This document shows positions 8,841-16,734 of a DNA stretch of 64,000 nucleotides, piece after piece; positions within the stretch are counted from its first letter, which is position 1; the number at the start of each line of letters is the position of its first letter. This DNA is from Kribbella sp. ALI-6-A (GTDB lineage Bacteria; Actinomycetota; Actinomycetes; Propionibacteriales; Kribbellaceae): the NCBI RefSeq assembly GCF_001984195.1, contig NZ_MTQN01000011.1, positions 1,116,001 through 1,180,000 on the forward strand, written 5' to 3'. The notes below the pieces were generated by a model. It ran no database searches and was not told where the DNA came from. It saw nothing but the letters and a program-made list of their open reading frames with translations. Both the position numbers and the translations under genes were made by a program.

Positions 8841-9470
8841 CTAGCGCTTCTCCGAGGGCGAGAACGCGGGCAGCACGGTGGCAGTGATGTAGTCGGCGGC
8901 CTTGTCGGGGGTCAGGCGGCCGGCGGTGATTTCGTCGGCGGCGCTGTGCATGACGCTGTGCATGACGCTGACGAGCCAGCTGGTCGGGAGGTCGGTGCGG
9001 AAGGCTCCTTCGGTGCGGCCTCGTTCGACCAGGCGCTCTACGCGTTTGACGGGGCCGGCGTGGAGGTCGCGGATCTTGCTGGGCGGGAGGACGTCCTGGG
9101 CGGCGATCAGGAGTGAGCGGGACTGGTTGACCAGTTGCCAGCTGGAGTCGATGAGGCGGGCGAGGGCTTCTCGTGGGTCGCCGGTGAGGTCTACGGCGTC
9201 GAGGGCGGCGTGGCCGTCGTCGATGGCTTGGGTGAGTGCTGCCTCGACCAGGTCGGCGCGGTTGGGGAAGTGGCCGTAGACGGTGACACGACCGACGCCG
9301 GCGGTTTTCGCGATCTCGCTGACGCTCGCGTCGGGGTTGCGGCTCAGGGACTCGATCGCGGCGTCGAGGATCGCCGCGATGCTGCGCTGCGCGTCCGCTC
9401 GTCGCGCCGGGGCGGCCGGCGAACGTGTCGACGCGGTTGAGCTGCGCGGCTTTTCGTGGGTCGTGGCCAC
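8841..9470 (-). CDS. TetR-family repressor of the adjacent efflux gene
   Basis: 209 aa. The N-terminal HTH (about residues 30-75) contains SVSEIAKTAGVGRVTVYGHF, followed by an all-helical ligand domain. I chose GTG at 9470 (VATTHEKPRSS) because GAGGAG lies 7 nt upstream; the open frame continues to 9527 but would run through the operator. It is divergent from a DHA2-type exporter, with a long inverted repeat between them. The usual role is repression of the pump and of itself, relieved by the pump's substrate. Confidence 0.9.
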   Translation of the reverse strand: MATTHEKPRSSTASTRSPAAPARRADAQRSIAAILDAAIESLSRNPDASVSEIAKTAGVGRVTVYGHFPNRADLVEAALTQAIDDGHAALDAVDLTGDPREALARLIDSSWQLVNQSRSLLIAAQDVLPPSKIRDLHAGPVKRVERLVERGRTEGAFRTDLPTSWLVSVMHSVMHSAADEITAGRLTPDKAADYITATVLPAFSPSEKR

Positions 9471-9497
9471 CCGAAACTCCTCTTGTCGAACACCGGT

Positions 9498-9529
9498 GTA
9501 CGAGTTAGTGTAGCGCAAATAACTCATAC
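9498..9529. promoter_or_regulatory. Candidate TetR operator (inverted repeat)
   Basis: GTACGAGTTA at 9498-9507 and TAACTCATAC at 9520-9529 are inverted repeats matching 9 of 10 positions around a 12-nt spacer. A further GTACGAACT lies at 9536-9544, just before the exporter's ribosome binding site. Location between the divergent tetR and exporter genes fits a repressor site. Confidence 0.6.
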
Positions 9530-9556
9530 ATCGCTGTACGAACTGGAGGTTCTCTC

Positions 9557-10969
9557 GTGTCTGGACTACCCGCCGGCGAGCCAGAAGCCGTGACTGCAGA
9601 TCCCCGCCGGTGGCGTCTGCTCGCGCTGCTGGGCGTGGCGCAGTTCATGCTGATCCTGGACGTGACCGTCGTCGCGATCGCGCTGCCGCACATCGGTACC
9701 GACCTCGGCCTCGAGCGCGACACCCTGACGTGGGTGGTCAGCGCGTACACCTTGGTCTTCGGCGGTCTGATGCTGCTCGGCGGTCGAGCGGCCGACCTGT
9801 TCGGTGCTCGCCGGGTGGTGCTCACCGGCTTGCTCGTCTTCACCGTGGCGTCCCTGGTCACCGGCCTCGCCGAGAACGCGACGATGGTGATCGGTGGCCG
9901 GATCGCGCAGGGGCTCGGCGCGGCGATGCTGTCGCCTGCCGCACTCTCGGTGGTGACCAAGACGTTCCACGGCGACGAGCGCAACAAGGCACTCGGCATC
10001 TGGTCGGCCCTCGGCGGCGGCGGTTCGGCGATCGGCGTACTGCTCGGCGGGCTGCTGACCGCGGGACCGGGCTGGCAGTGGGTGTTCTACATCAACGTGC
10101 CGATCGGCATCGCGGTGCTCGTCGCACTGAGCCGGACGCTGCCGACCGACCTGCCGACCGGACCGACGGCTCGTCTGGACGTACCGGGCGCACTCCTGGT
10201 CACCGCCGGTACCGGCACCGCGATCTACGCGCTGATCAACGCCGGCGACTGGGGCTGGCTCGACGGCAGAACGCTCGGCACGTTGGCCGGCGCGGTGGTG
10301 CTCTACGCGCTGTTCGCGGTCGTGCAGCGGACCGTCAAGTCGCCGCTGATGGATCTCCGCATCCTCGCCCGCCGCCCGGTGGCTTCGGGAACGTTCCTCA
10401 TCCTGGTCGCGACGGCGCTGATGATCGCGGTGTTCTTCCTCGGCTCGTTCTACCTGCAGCACCACCAGGGGTACGGCGCGCTGCGCACCGGTCTGCTGTT
10501 CCTGCCGGTGGCCTTGGCGACCATCGTCGGGGCGCAGGTGGCCGGCGGCGTCATCGGTACGGCGGGCGGCCGTACGGTCGCCGTGATCGGTCTGCTCATC
10601 GCCGCGGTCGGCACTGGCGTCGCGGCCCTGGGACAGGGGCCCGTCACGGTGGTCGTCGGAATCAGCGTCGGAGCGGCCGGCATCGGCGCGGCATTCGTCG
10701 CCTCGTCCGCGACCGCGCTCGGGCAGATCGCTCACCACGAGGCGGGTACTGCGTCGGGACTGCTCAGCACCTTCCACGAGTTCGGCGCGGCTGTTGGAGT
10801 CGCGGTGGTCTCGAGCATCGCAGCCGCGAGTATCGCGGGAACCACCGACGCCGGATTCACCGATGCGTTCACCTTCGCCGCAGTGACTGCTGCTGTCGCG
10901 GCGCTGCTGGCTCTGGCTGTCGTGCCGTCGCTGAAGCCGGGGGCTGACGTCACGACTCCCGCTCACTGA
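9557..10969 (+). CDS. DHA2-family MFS multidrug exporter (14 TM)
   Basis: 470 aa membrane protein with about 14 hydrophobic segments. The N-terminal QFMLILDVTVVAIALPHIG matches the DHA2 (EmrB/QacA) signature (LD.T.VN.ALP), and loop motif GGRAADLFGARR follows TM2; the motif GGLLT is seen near TM5. These proteins expel drugs or dyes using the proton gradient. GTG start at 9557 with GGAGG at 9545-9549. Controlled in all likelihood by the divergent TetR. The transported compound cannot be told from sequence. Confidence 0.92.
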   Translation: MSGLPAGEPEAVTADPRRWRLLALLGVAQFMLILDVTVVAIALPHIGTDLGLERDTLTWVVSAYTLVFGGLMLLGGRAADLFGARRVVLTGLLVFTVASLVTGLAENATMVIGGRIAQGLGAAMLSPAALSVVTKTFHGDERNKALGIWSALGGGGSAIGVLLGGLLTAGPGWQWVFYINVPIGIAVLVALSRTLPTDLPTGPTARLDVPGALLVTAGTGTAIYALINAGDWGWLDGRTLGTLAGAVVLYALFAVVQRTVKSPLMDLRILARRPVASGTFLILVATALMIAVFFLGSFYLQHHQGYGALRTGLLFLPVALATIVGAQVAGGVIGTAGGRTVAVIGLLIAAVGTGVAALGQGPVTVVVGISVGAAGIGAAFVASSATALGQIAHHEAGTASGLLSTFHEFGAAVGVAVVSSIAAASIAGTTDAGFTDAFTFAAVTAAVAALLALAVVPSLKPGADVTTPAH

Positions 10970-11103
10970 CGACCCGATAAGCAAGGTGACGCTTCGGGAT
11001 CGGCTGGTTGGTCGCTGAGAACCGTTGAGTGGCTTGACTGAAGACGGAGGGAGCATGCGGTCCGGGGCGGAATTCTGCTCCGGATCGCTTGCAGGGAAGG
11101 GAA

Positions 11104-12861
11104 TCACGCTGGACCGATGCTGGTGATGCGCCAGGTCTTGCCGGTGGGGATCAGGGTGATCCGGCGGGTGGTGGAAGGGCCGGGAGGAAAGGGGGTCCGT
11201 CGGCCGGTGGGAGTCAGGGCAGCACCGGAGACGAGGCGGTCGGTGACTCGGAGGATAACGGCGGGTCCGGGGGTCGGTTCTTGCTGCAGGTGCTGGATCT
11301 GGAGGCGGAGGTCGGCGATGCGGATCCTCTGGACCTGGTACGACGCGAGCAGGGCACGGTCGGCGGACCAGGGAGCGCTGCCGGGTTGGTAGACGGCGTC
11401 GAGTTCGGCGGGGTTGAGGGTCCAGAAGGCGTGGGCTCGGCGTTGGTCGAGGGACTCCAAGGTTTTGCGCCAGGGGCTGGCGGCGGAGGTGGGCTGCGGG
11501 GTTGCGGGCGGGATGGCGGAGGGCTTCGGGGTCGCGGATGGGATGAAGGAGGGCTTCGGGGTCGTGGATTGGACGGACGGTGGCGCCGGGGTTGCCGGAG
11601 CGGCGACTGGGGTTGGGGAGGTCGACTCGATGGGGGTTGGAGAAGCCGACTCGGTGGGAGTGGGCGAAGGAGGAGCGGCTGCGGCGGGGTTGGTGGTGGG
11701 CGTGTTGAGGATGCCGAGGGTGGTCAGGGCGATGGCGGTGACGACCAGCGCGGCCAGGGCTGAGGCGGCGACAACTCCGTAGGCCGTTCGGCGGGAACGC
11801 GGGGCTCGATGGGTGGTGGCGAGGATCTGGTTGAGCCGGGTGGTGTTGTCTCGGCGGGCTCTGCGGGTGGTGTCCCGGCGGGACCGGCGGCGGGTGCGGG
11901 AGCGTCGAGAGCCAAACGTCGGGGCCGCGCGGAGGGTGGAACCGGCCAAGGTAGGCGTGGCACCGGCGAAGGGGGGCGTGGCACCGGCGAAGGTGGGCGT
12001 GGCGATTGGCCTCGGGTCGGGTGCGGCGGGGGCGGACGTCGGGCTGGACACAGCAGGTCCGGACGCAGGCTCAACCGTGGTGGGGCCGAGCGTCGATTTG
12101 CGTCTGGTCCCGGGTGCGGAGTCCGGCGTTCGAAGGGTTCTCGGGATGGGTGGCGTGGCGGCCGTCGGCGGGAGCTGGATCGAGGGCACACCCTCGGCTT
12201 GTGAGGTGGACGAGGCCACGGAGTGGTCAGGGAAAGCAAGGTTGAGCGGAGTGGGTGGCGACAGGTCGAGGACCTTGCGGGCAAGGACGGATGCGTTCGT
12301 GTCGATGAAGAGCGTCGCTGGGAACGACGTCGTGGTGCCGGCGGCGAGCTCGGTCAGCGCCGACAACGCCGCGATGTCGTCGGCAGGAGTCGTCGTGGGA
12401 TCTTGAGACCGAAGAAACGTGTCAGTGATGACGGGACGTCCGTCGGCGTCGAAGAGGATGTTCTCGGGCGTCAGACGGCCGTGGTGCAGGCCCTTGGTGT
12501 GCAGGATCGCGACGGCGTCGGCCAGTGGGCTGATCAGTGTGACCAGTTCGCCCAGGGTGAGGTCGCCTCGGCGGTCCACGAGTGCGGTGAGGTTCCCGGC
12601 CGGGACGTGCTGGCCGAAGAGCAACCAGTCGTTGTTGGCCTGGCGGACCTCGATCAGCCGGGCGATGTGGGGATGATCGATGGCCAGCAGCGTGGTCAGG
12701 TCGCGCTCGAAGGTGGTCGGGTCGGTGATGGACGGGGCTGGGATGCGTTTGAGTACGGCGTGGCGGCCGGAGGCGAGGTCGCGGACCAGCCAGACGGTGC
12801 CGACGGATCCGGACCCGAGCCTCCGGCGCAAGCTGTAGCCGGCGATGTCGTCGAGTGCCAT
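11104..12861 (-). CDS. Membrane-anchored Ser/Thr kinase-like protein, predicted pseudokinase
   Basis: 585 aa. An N-terminal kinase fold (residues about 9-200) has a glycine loop LGSGSVGTV (15-23), Lys38 and a candidate Glu52. In the catalytic loop, however, HRDLKPEN reads HGRLTPEN (127-134): the catalytic Asp is Arg129 and the Lys is Thr131. DFG reads DTF with Asp147 kept. A Pro/Thr-rich linker with PxFAGATP repeats leads to one TM helix (about 361-387), a second P/T/S-rich stalk and an extracellular domain with NTF2-like features (PWRKTLESLDQRRAHAFW onward). ATG at 12861 is used; a GTG at 12876 is possible. Divergent from lipB. It could bind ATP or act as a scaffold; loss of phosphotransfer is inferred. 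Confidence 0.8.
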   Translation of the reverse strand: MALDDIAGYSLRRRLGSGSVGTVWLVRDLASGRHAVLKRIPAPSITDPTTFERDLTTLLAIDHPHIARLIEVRQANNDWLLFGQHVPAGNLTALVDRRGDLTLGELVTLISPLADAVAILHTKGLHHGRLTPENILFDADGRPVITDTFLRSQDPTTTPADDIAALSALTELAAGTTTSFPATLFIDTNASVLARKVLDLSPPTPLNLAFPDHSVASSTSQAEGVPSIQLPPTAATPPIPRTLRTPDSAPGTRRKSTLGPTTVEPASGPAVSSPTSAPAAPDPRPIATPTFAGATPPFAGATPTLAGSTLRAAPTFGSRRSRTRRRSRRDTTRRARRDNTTRLNQILATTHRAPRSRRTAYGVVAASALAALVVTAIALTTLGILNTPTTNPAAAAPPSPTPTESASPTPIESTSPTPVAAPATPAPPSVQSTTPKPSFIPSATPKPSAIPPATPQPTSAASPWRKTLESLDQRRAHAFWTLNPAELDAVYQPGSAPWSADRALLASYQVQRIRIADLRLQIQHLQQEPTPGPAVILRVTDRLVSGAALTPTGRRTPFPPGPSTTRRITLIPTGKTWRITSIGPA

Positions 12862-12967
12862 GCCAAGAGAGTGCACGAATCAGCACCGCCGGCCGTGAGG
12901 TTATCCACAGCGCAGCACCAACGGAGGCCCTGTGGACGGTGGCCGACGTCCGACCATGGGCGAGGCA

Positions 12968-12973
12968 TACACT
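12968..12973 (+). promoter_or_regulatory. -10 box of lipB (leaderless)
   Basis: TACACT, 7 nt before the lipB GTG at 12981, with no Shine-Dalgarno sequence in between. Transcription would start at or next to the start codon. Confidence 0.55.
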
Positions 12974-12980
12974 CGAAGAC

Positions 12981-13703
12981 GTGAGGGCTATCAACTACGT
13001 GGAGGCCGGATTCGGCGCCGAGGCGGTCGACTACGAGCAGGCGTGGGAGGAGCAGCGGCGGCTGCACACCGCGGTTGCCGAGGGCACCGGTGCGGACACG
13101 GTCGTCCTGCTCGAGCACCCGCCGGTCTACACCGCCGGCAAGCGGACCGAGCCGCACGAGCGGCCGATGGACGGTACGCCGGTGGTGGACGTCGACCGCG
13201 GCGGCAAGATCACCTGGCACGGCCCGGGCCAGCTGGTGGGTTACCCGATCGTCAAGCTGGCGTCGCACGTGTACGTCGTGGACTACGTCCGGCGGCTGGA
13301 GGAGGCTCTGATCGCGGTCTGCGCCGAGTTGGGCGTACGGACCGGGCGGGTCAAGGGGCGGAGCGGGGTGTGGGTGCCGGCCGACGAGCGCGGGCGTGAG
13401 CGGAAGATCGCGGCGATCGGGATCCGGGTGGCCCAAGGCGTGACCATGCACGGGTTCGCGCTGAACTGCGACAACGACCTGGCGTGGTTCGACCGGATCG
13501 TGCCGTGCGGGATCTCCGACGCCGACGTGACCACGTTGTCGAAGGAGCTCGGGCGGGAGGTGAGCGTCCGGGAGGTTCTGCCGACGGTCCGGCGCGAACT
13601 GGACCGGATGCTGGCCTGGGACGAGTACGAGCGCACGCCCGATCTCGACCACGCGGACCCGGCACCGACCGGCATCACGTACGGGTTGGCCGTCACTCCC
13701 TAG
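12981..13703 (+). CDS. lipB: Lipoyl(octanoyl) transferase
   Basis: 240 aa cytoplasmic enzyme that moves octanoyl groups from acyl carrier protein to lipoyl domains such as those of SucB. Visible: GGKITWHGPGQLVGYP, the substrate-pocket RKIAAIGIRV with conserved Lys, TMHGFALNC, and the catalytic Cys in VPCGISDADVTTLS. GTG at 12981 is preferred over the upstream ATG (12855) because family members begin near the FGAEAVDY region, and a TACACT box sits 7 nt upstream. lipA lies 11 kb downstream rather than next to it, separated by accessory genes. Confidence 0.96.
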   Translation: MRAINYVEAGFGAEAVDYEQAWEEQRRLHTAVAEGTGADTVVLLEHPPVYTAGKRTEPHERPMDGTPVVDVDRGGKITWHGPGQLVGYPIVKLASHVYVVDYVRRLEEALIAVCAELGVRTGRVKGRSGVWVPADERGRERKIAAIGIRVAQGVTMHGFALNCDNDLAWFDRIVPCGISDADVTTLSKELGREVSVREVLPTVRRELDRMLAWDEYERTPDLDHADPAPTGITYGLAVTP

Positions 13704-13837
13704 CAAGGGCGGGGCCGTCAGTCCCCAGCGAACCGGGGTCGGCGACGACTCCCACCATCGCGCGCCTCGTGACAGTGCGTAGGTGAAGCTCCGATGGAGC
13801 GCCGAAGTGTCGTCGCTGTGTGTGGGAAAAACGTCGC

Positions 13838-13843
13838 TACGGT
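13838..13843 (+). promoter_or_regulatory. -10 box of the 13850 gene (leaderless)
   Basis: TACGGT ends 6 nt before the GTG at 13850, and no ribosome binding site is visible. Confidence 0.5.
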
Positions 13844-13849
13844 GGGCGT

Positions 13850-15181
13850 GTGTCCAAAATCCTTGGTTTTCTTCTCGGGATCGTCGCGGCGCTGGCAGGT
13901 CCGGCCGCGTTCGGAGTGCTGACCGCCGAGGGCGGGGTCGAGCTGAACGCGAAGGAGATGGCGCTTGCCTACGGCATCGGAGCGCTGATCTTCTGGGCGC
14001 TGGTGTCGTACTTCTCCGGAGCGGCGGCGCTCGGTGCCGCGCTGACGCTCGGCGCGATGATCTACGCGGTGCACTGGATCCCCAACCGGACGACGAACTT
14101 CCTCAACGACGTCCCGGCCGTGACCACCGGCATGATCAACGGCATCAAGGCCTACACGCTGAACGGCGTGGTGCCGATCCTCGCGGTGATCTCACTGGTG
14201 TACGCGATCCAGCTGATCGTCCAATCCGTACGCCGGCGCCGCCGCGAGCGGGCCGAGGCCGAGCGGCGGCAGCGCGAGCAGGAGCTCGCGCAGGCGCAGC
14301 AGGAGGCCGAGGTCGCGGCGGTCTACCCGTCGGCCGGTGCGGAGTACGCGCCGCCGGCCGGGGACAACCGGTTCCAGAGCTTCGGCAACACCAGCTACGA
14401 CGACCTCTTCGAGGACGAGCCGGCGCCGGTGCAGCCGCGGAGCCAGGCGGACGAGAACACGATGCAGTTCAGCGAGGCGGACGCCCGGGTGCGGCCCGAG
14501 CAGACCGCGGCGGTCGGTGCCGTGAGCAACGATGCGGACCGGACGGCGCGCGCCGAGGCGGCCGACGACGAGACCCACAAGGTCGCGCCCGAATCGGACG
14601 CGACGCAGGTCGTTGCCGCGGACTCGGACGCGACGCAGACACAGGCAGGTGCCGCAGACTCCGACGACGCCACGCAGACACAGACAGCTGCCGCAGACTC
14701 CGACGACGCCACGCAGACACAGGCAGCTGCCGCGGACTCCGATGCGACACAGCAGGTGCCGGTCGACCGGGACGCGACGCAGCAGATGCCGGTCGCCGAG
14801 GCGCCGCAGGACAAGAACGACAAGGACGATCAGCCGCCGGCCGCGAGCACCGGTGCGACTGCGCTGGCCGCAGCGCCCACGACTGCCCAGCTGCCGAGCA
14901 CACCGCCGGCAGCCCCTCAGCCGCAGGCCGAAGCCCCGAAGGCTGAAACCCCGAAGCCCGACGCCCCGACTGCTGAGGCGCCGAACGCCGCACCCGAGGC
15001 GGTCCAGCCGAAGGCGCCCGAGGCCGCCCCACCCAGATCCCCCGAGCCGCCGAAAACCCCCGGCCAGCAGGCGTTCGCACGCCCCGTGGAAGAGGTCGGC
15101 CAGCAGTACCGCGAGCGGATGGACGACCCCGAGGAGACCGGCGAGTTCTTCGTCGGACAGTTCCGGCCCGCCGGAGCCTGA
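13850..15181 (+). CDS. Membrane protein with long TQ-rich repetitive cytoplasmic tail
   Basis: 443 aa, function unknown. Four hydrophobic segments fill residues about 4-135 (from ILGFLLGIVAALAGPAAFG to GVVPILAVISLVYAIQLIV). A basic/coiled stretch RRRRRERAEAERRQREQE follows, then about 280 residues of low-complexity acidic, Ala/Pro-rich sequence. Within it are six DATQ motifs, three in 13-residue near-identical repeats. A conserved-looking C-terminus follows (YRERMDDPEETGEFFVGQF). Start GTG at 13850 follows a TACGGT box by 6 nt. Repeated DATQ sites look like kinase/FHA-type phospho-Thr motifs; that is an inference. A strong terminator follows. Confidence 0.8.
   Translation: MSKILGFLLGIVAALAGPAAFGVLTAEGGVELNAKEMALAYGIGALIFWALVSYFSGAAALGAALTLGAMIYAVHWIPNRTTNFLNDVPAVTTGMINGIKAYTLNGVVPILAVISLVYAIQLIVQSVRRRRRERAEAERRQREQELAQAQQEAEVAAVYPSAGAEYAPPAGDNRFQSFGNTSYDDLFEDEPAPVQPRSQADENTMQFSEADARVRPEQTAAVGAVSNDADRTARAEAADDETHKVAPESDATQVVAADSDATQTQAGAADSDDATQTQTAAADSDDATQTQAAAADSDATQQVPVDRDATQQMPVAEAPQDKNDKDDQPPAASTGATALAAAPTTAQLPSTPPAAPQPQAEAPKAETPKPDAPTAEAPNAAPEAVQPKAPEAAPPRSPEPPKTPGQQAFARPVEEVGQQYRERMDDPEETGEFFVGQFRPAGA
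14642..14752 (+). repeat. 39-bp tandem repeats inside the 13850 gene
   Basis: Units at 14642-14680 and 14681-14719 are near-identical, and a shortened third lies at 14720-14752. Each encodes Q-x-x-A-A-D-S-D-(D)-A-T-Q-(T). The 39-nt period keeps the frame, so copy number can vary without breaking the gene. Confidence 0.85.
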
Positions 15182-15195
15182 CGGCACACTCACAC

Positions 15196-15223
15196 AGGCC
15201 CGGTCGCACCAGCGACCGGGCCT
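15196..15223 (+). terminator. Rho-independent-type terminator
   Basis: A perfect 12-bp stem, AGGCCCGGTCGC (15196-15207) and GCGACCGGGCCT (15212-15223), with loop ACCA, followed by a short T run. It lies 14 nt after the 13850 gene. Confidence 0.85.
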
Positions 15224-15279
15224 TTGCCTTGCCGCGCGCGACCTCGAAAAACGGCCTGCACCCGAAGCGCCGCCGGAGT

Positions 15280-15285
15280 TAGGCT
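15280..15285 (+). promoter_or_regulatory. -10 box of the 15292 gene (leaderless)
   Basis: TAGGCT ends 6 nt before the ATG at 15292, with no ribosome binding site between. Confidence 0.5.
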
Positions 15286-15291
15286 CGGCGA

Positions 15292-15645
15292 ATGAGTTTG
15301 TTATGGGAACAGGTCATCGTTCACTCGGCGGATCCGAGGGCCCTCGGACAGTGGTGGGCCGACGCGCTCGGCTGGGTGGTGGTCTACTCCTCCGACGACG
15401 AGTTCGAGATCCGTCCCGCGCCGGACCAGATGCCGGGCCTGGACTTCGTCCGGCTCGAGGAGGCGAAGAAGTCCAAGAGCCGCCTGCACCTCGACTTCAG
15501 GCCGGACGACCAGGAGGCCGAGGTGGCCCGGCTGATCGCCCACGGTGCACGGCGCGTCGACGTCGGCCAGGGCGAGGCGTCGTGGGTCGTGCTCGCGGAT
15601 CCCGAAGGCAACGAGTTCTGCATCCTCGGCCAGCCAAGCCAGTAG
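15292..15645 (+). CDS. VOC-superfamily (glyoxalase-like) protein
   Basis: 117 aa, a single small domain. Start VIVHSADPRALGQWWADALGW and end WVVLADPEGNEFCIL carry the paired beta-alpha-beta pattern of the vicinal oxygen chelate fold, with a metal-ligand-like Glu in EGNEFC. Many such actinobacterial proteins are uncharacterised; glyoxalase activity is not implied. It stands alone: a terminator lies upstream and the LysR remnant converges from downstream. Confidence 0.8.
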   Translation: MSLLWEQVIVHSADPRALGQWWADALGWVVVYSSDDEFEIRPAPDQMPGLDFVRLEEAKKSKSRLHLDFRPDDQEAEVARLIAHGARRVDVGQGEASWVVLADPEGNEFCILGQPSQ

Positions 15646-15666
15646 GCCGCTGCCAGAACCGAAAGA

Positions 15667-16628
15667 TCAGGCGACGTGCATGCGCTGGTGCTGACCCCAC
15701 CGCGCATGCTCGGCGAAGGCCTCGTCGTACGCCTGGCTCGCCATCTCGCACACGTCCGCGGCCATCTGCGCGCGCGGCGACTCGGTGCTCCAAGCAACAG
15801 GCGGCGGTGGATCGGGTCGCCGGCCAGGGGCCGGGTGGTGACGTCGCTGGACAGCATCCGGTACGACGTGGGCGAGATCAGCGAGACCCCCTGCCCGCTG
15901 GTCACGAAGCCCATCACGACCGACGTGTCGACCGAGTGGTGCTCGATCCGCGGCGTGAACCCGGCCTGCTCGCACGAGGCCCGGAACAGCACGTGGAAGC
16001 CGCTGTCGTCCGGCGGTTCGCCGATCCACTCCTCCCCCGCCAGGTCGGCCAGGTCGATCTCGCCGCGGTGGCGGCTCGCGATCGCCAGCGGGTGGTCGGC
16101 GGCCATCACGACGTACGCCGATTCGGACTCGACGATCGTGCGCGCGTCGACGCCGGTCGGCAGCCGGAGCTCGAAGCCGGGGAACTCGCGCAGCAGCGCG
16201 AAGTCCAGCCGCCCGCTCTCGAGCTGCTGCAGCAGCACGCTGGTCGCCCACTCGACCTCGATGCTGACCTGCTCGATCTCCCCGTGGGCGCGCAGCCGGG
16301 ACGCGATGCCCGACATCGGCGCGGTCGGGAACCCGCCGAGCCGGACCGCGCTGGACTCGACCGCGGTCATCGCCGAGACCGTCGCGGACAGATGGTCGAC
16401 GTCGACCAGGATCGCGCGGGCCCGGTCCACGGCGTACCGGCCGAGGGCCGTCGGGGTGACACCGGTGCGGGAGCGTTCGAACAGCTCACCGCCGAACGCC
16501 GCCTCGATCCGTTTCAGCTGCGCGGTCAGGCTCGGCTGGCTCACCTTCAGCCAGCGAGCCGCCCGGCCGACGGACCCCGCCTCTGCCACCAGGACCACCA
16601 CCCGCAGGTGGCGCAGCTCGACGTTCAT
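15667..16628 (-). pseudogene. LysR-family regulator split by a frameshift
   Basis: The N-terminal HTH (MNVELRHLRVVVLVAEAG.. with KVSQPSLTAQLKRIE) and the substrate domain are read in one frame as far as DPIHRRLLL. The natural C-terminus (AWSTESPRAQMAADVCEMAS.. ending QRMHVA) continues in another frame. The switch lies near 15791-15805; total length 962 nt is one short of a multiple of 3, so a one-base deletion explains it, and restoring it would give about 320 aa. It could be real inactivation or a sequencing error. Upstream, ACCGTA (TACGGT on the coding strand) lies 8 nt before the ATG, and TACA-N7-TGTA at 16661-16675 could be a LysR box. Confidence 0.75.
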
Positions 16629-16684
16629 GCGTTGTGACCGTAGTCGAGGTGACGCAGCGGTACACAGCGACTGTATTGCGGTTT

Positions 16685-16729
16685 CGTCACAGCCGGGCAA
16701 ATCGCTGTAACGTTTGCCCGGCTGTGACG
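16685..16729 (-). terminator. Strong hairpin behind the ABC permease gene
   Basis: A perfect 17-bp inverted repeat (16685-16701 and 16713-16729; arm core CAGCCGGGCAAA) with an 11-nt loop. It lies 6 nt after the stop of the permease gene and upstream of the LysR gene. No clear U tract follows, so a terminator is the best but not the only reading. Confidence 0.6.
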
Positions 16730-16734
16730 ATGAG

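Noticed and set aside
11117..12406. Plus-strand frames opposite the pseudokinase
   Set aside because: Gly/Val/Arg-rich shadows; the minus-strand frame has kinase motifs and a TM helix.
15384..16700. LysR gene as a single 438-codon protein
   Set aside because: The frame continues past the family's end as Arg-rich antisense of the VOC gene; the natural C-terminus is in another frame.
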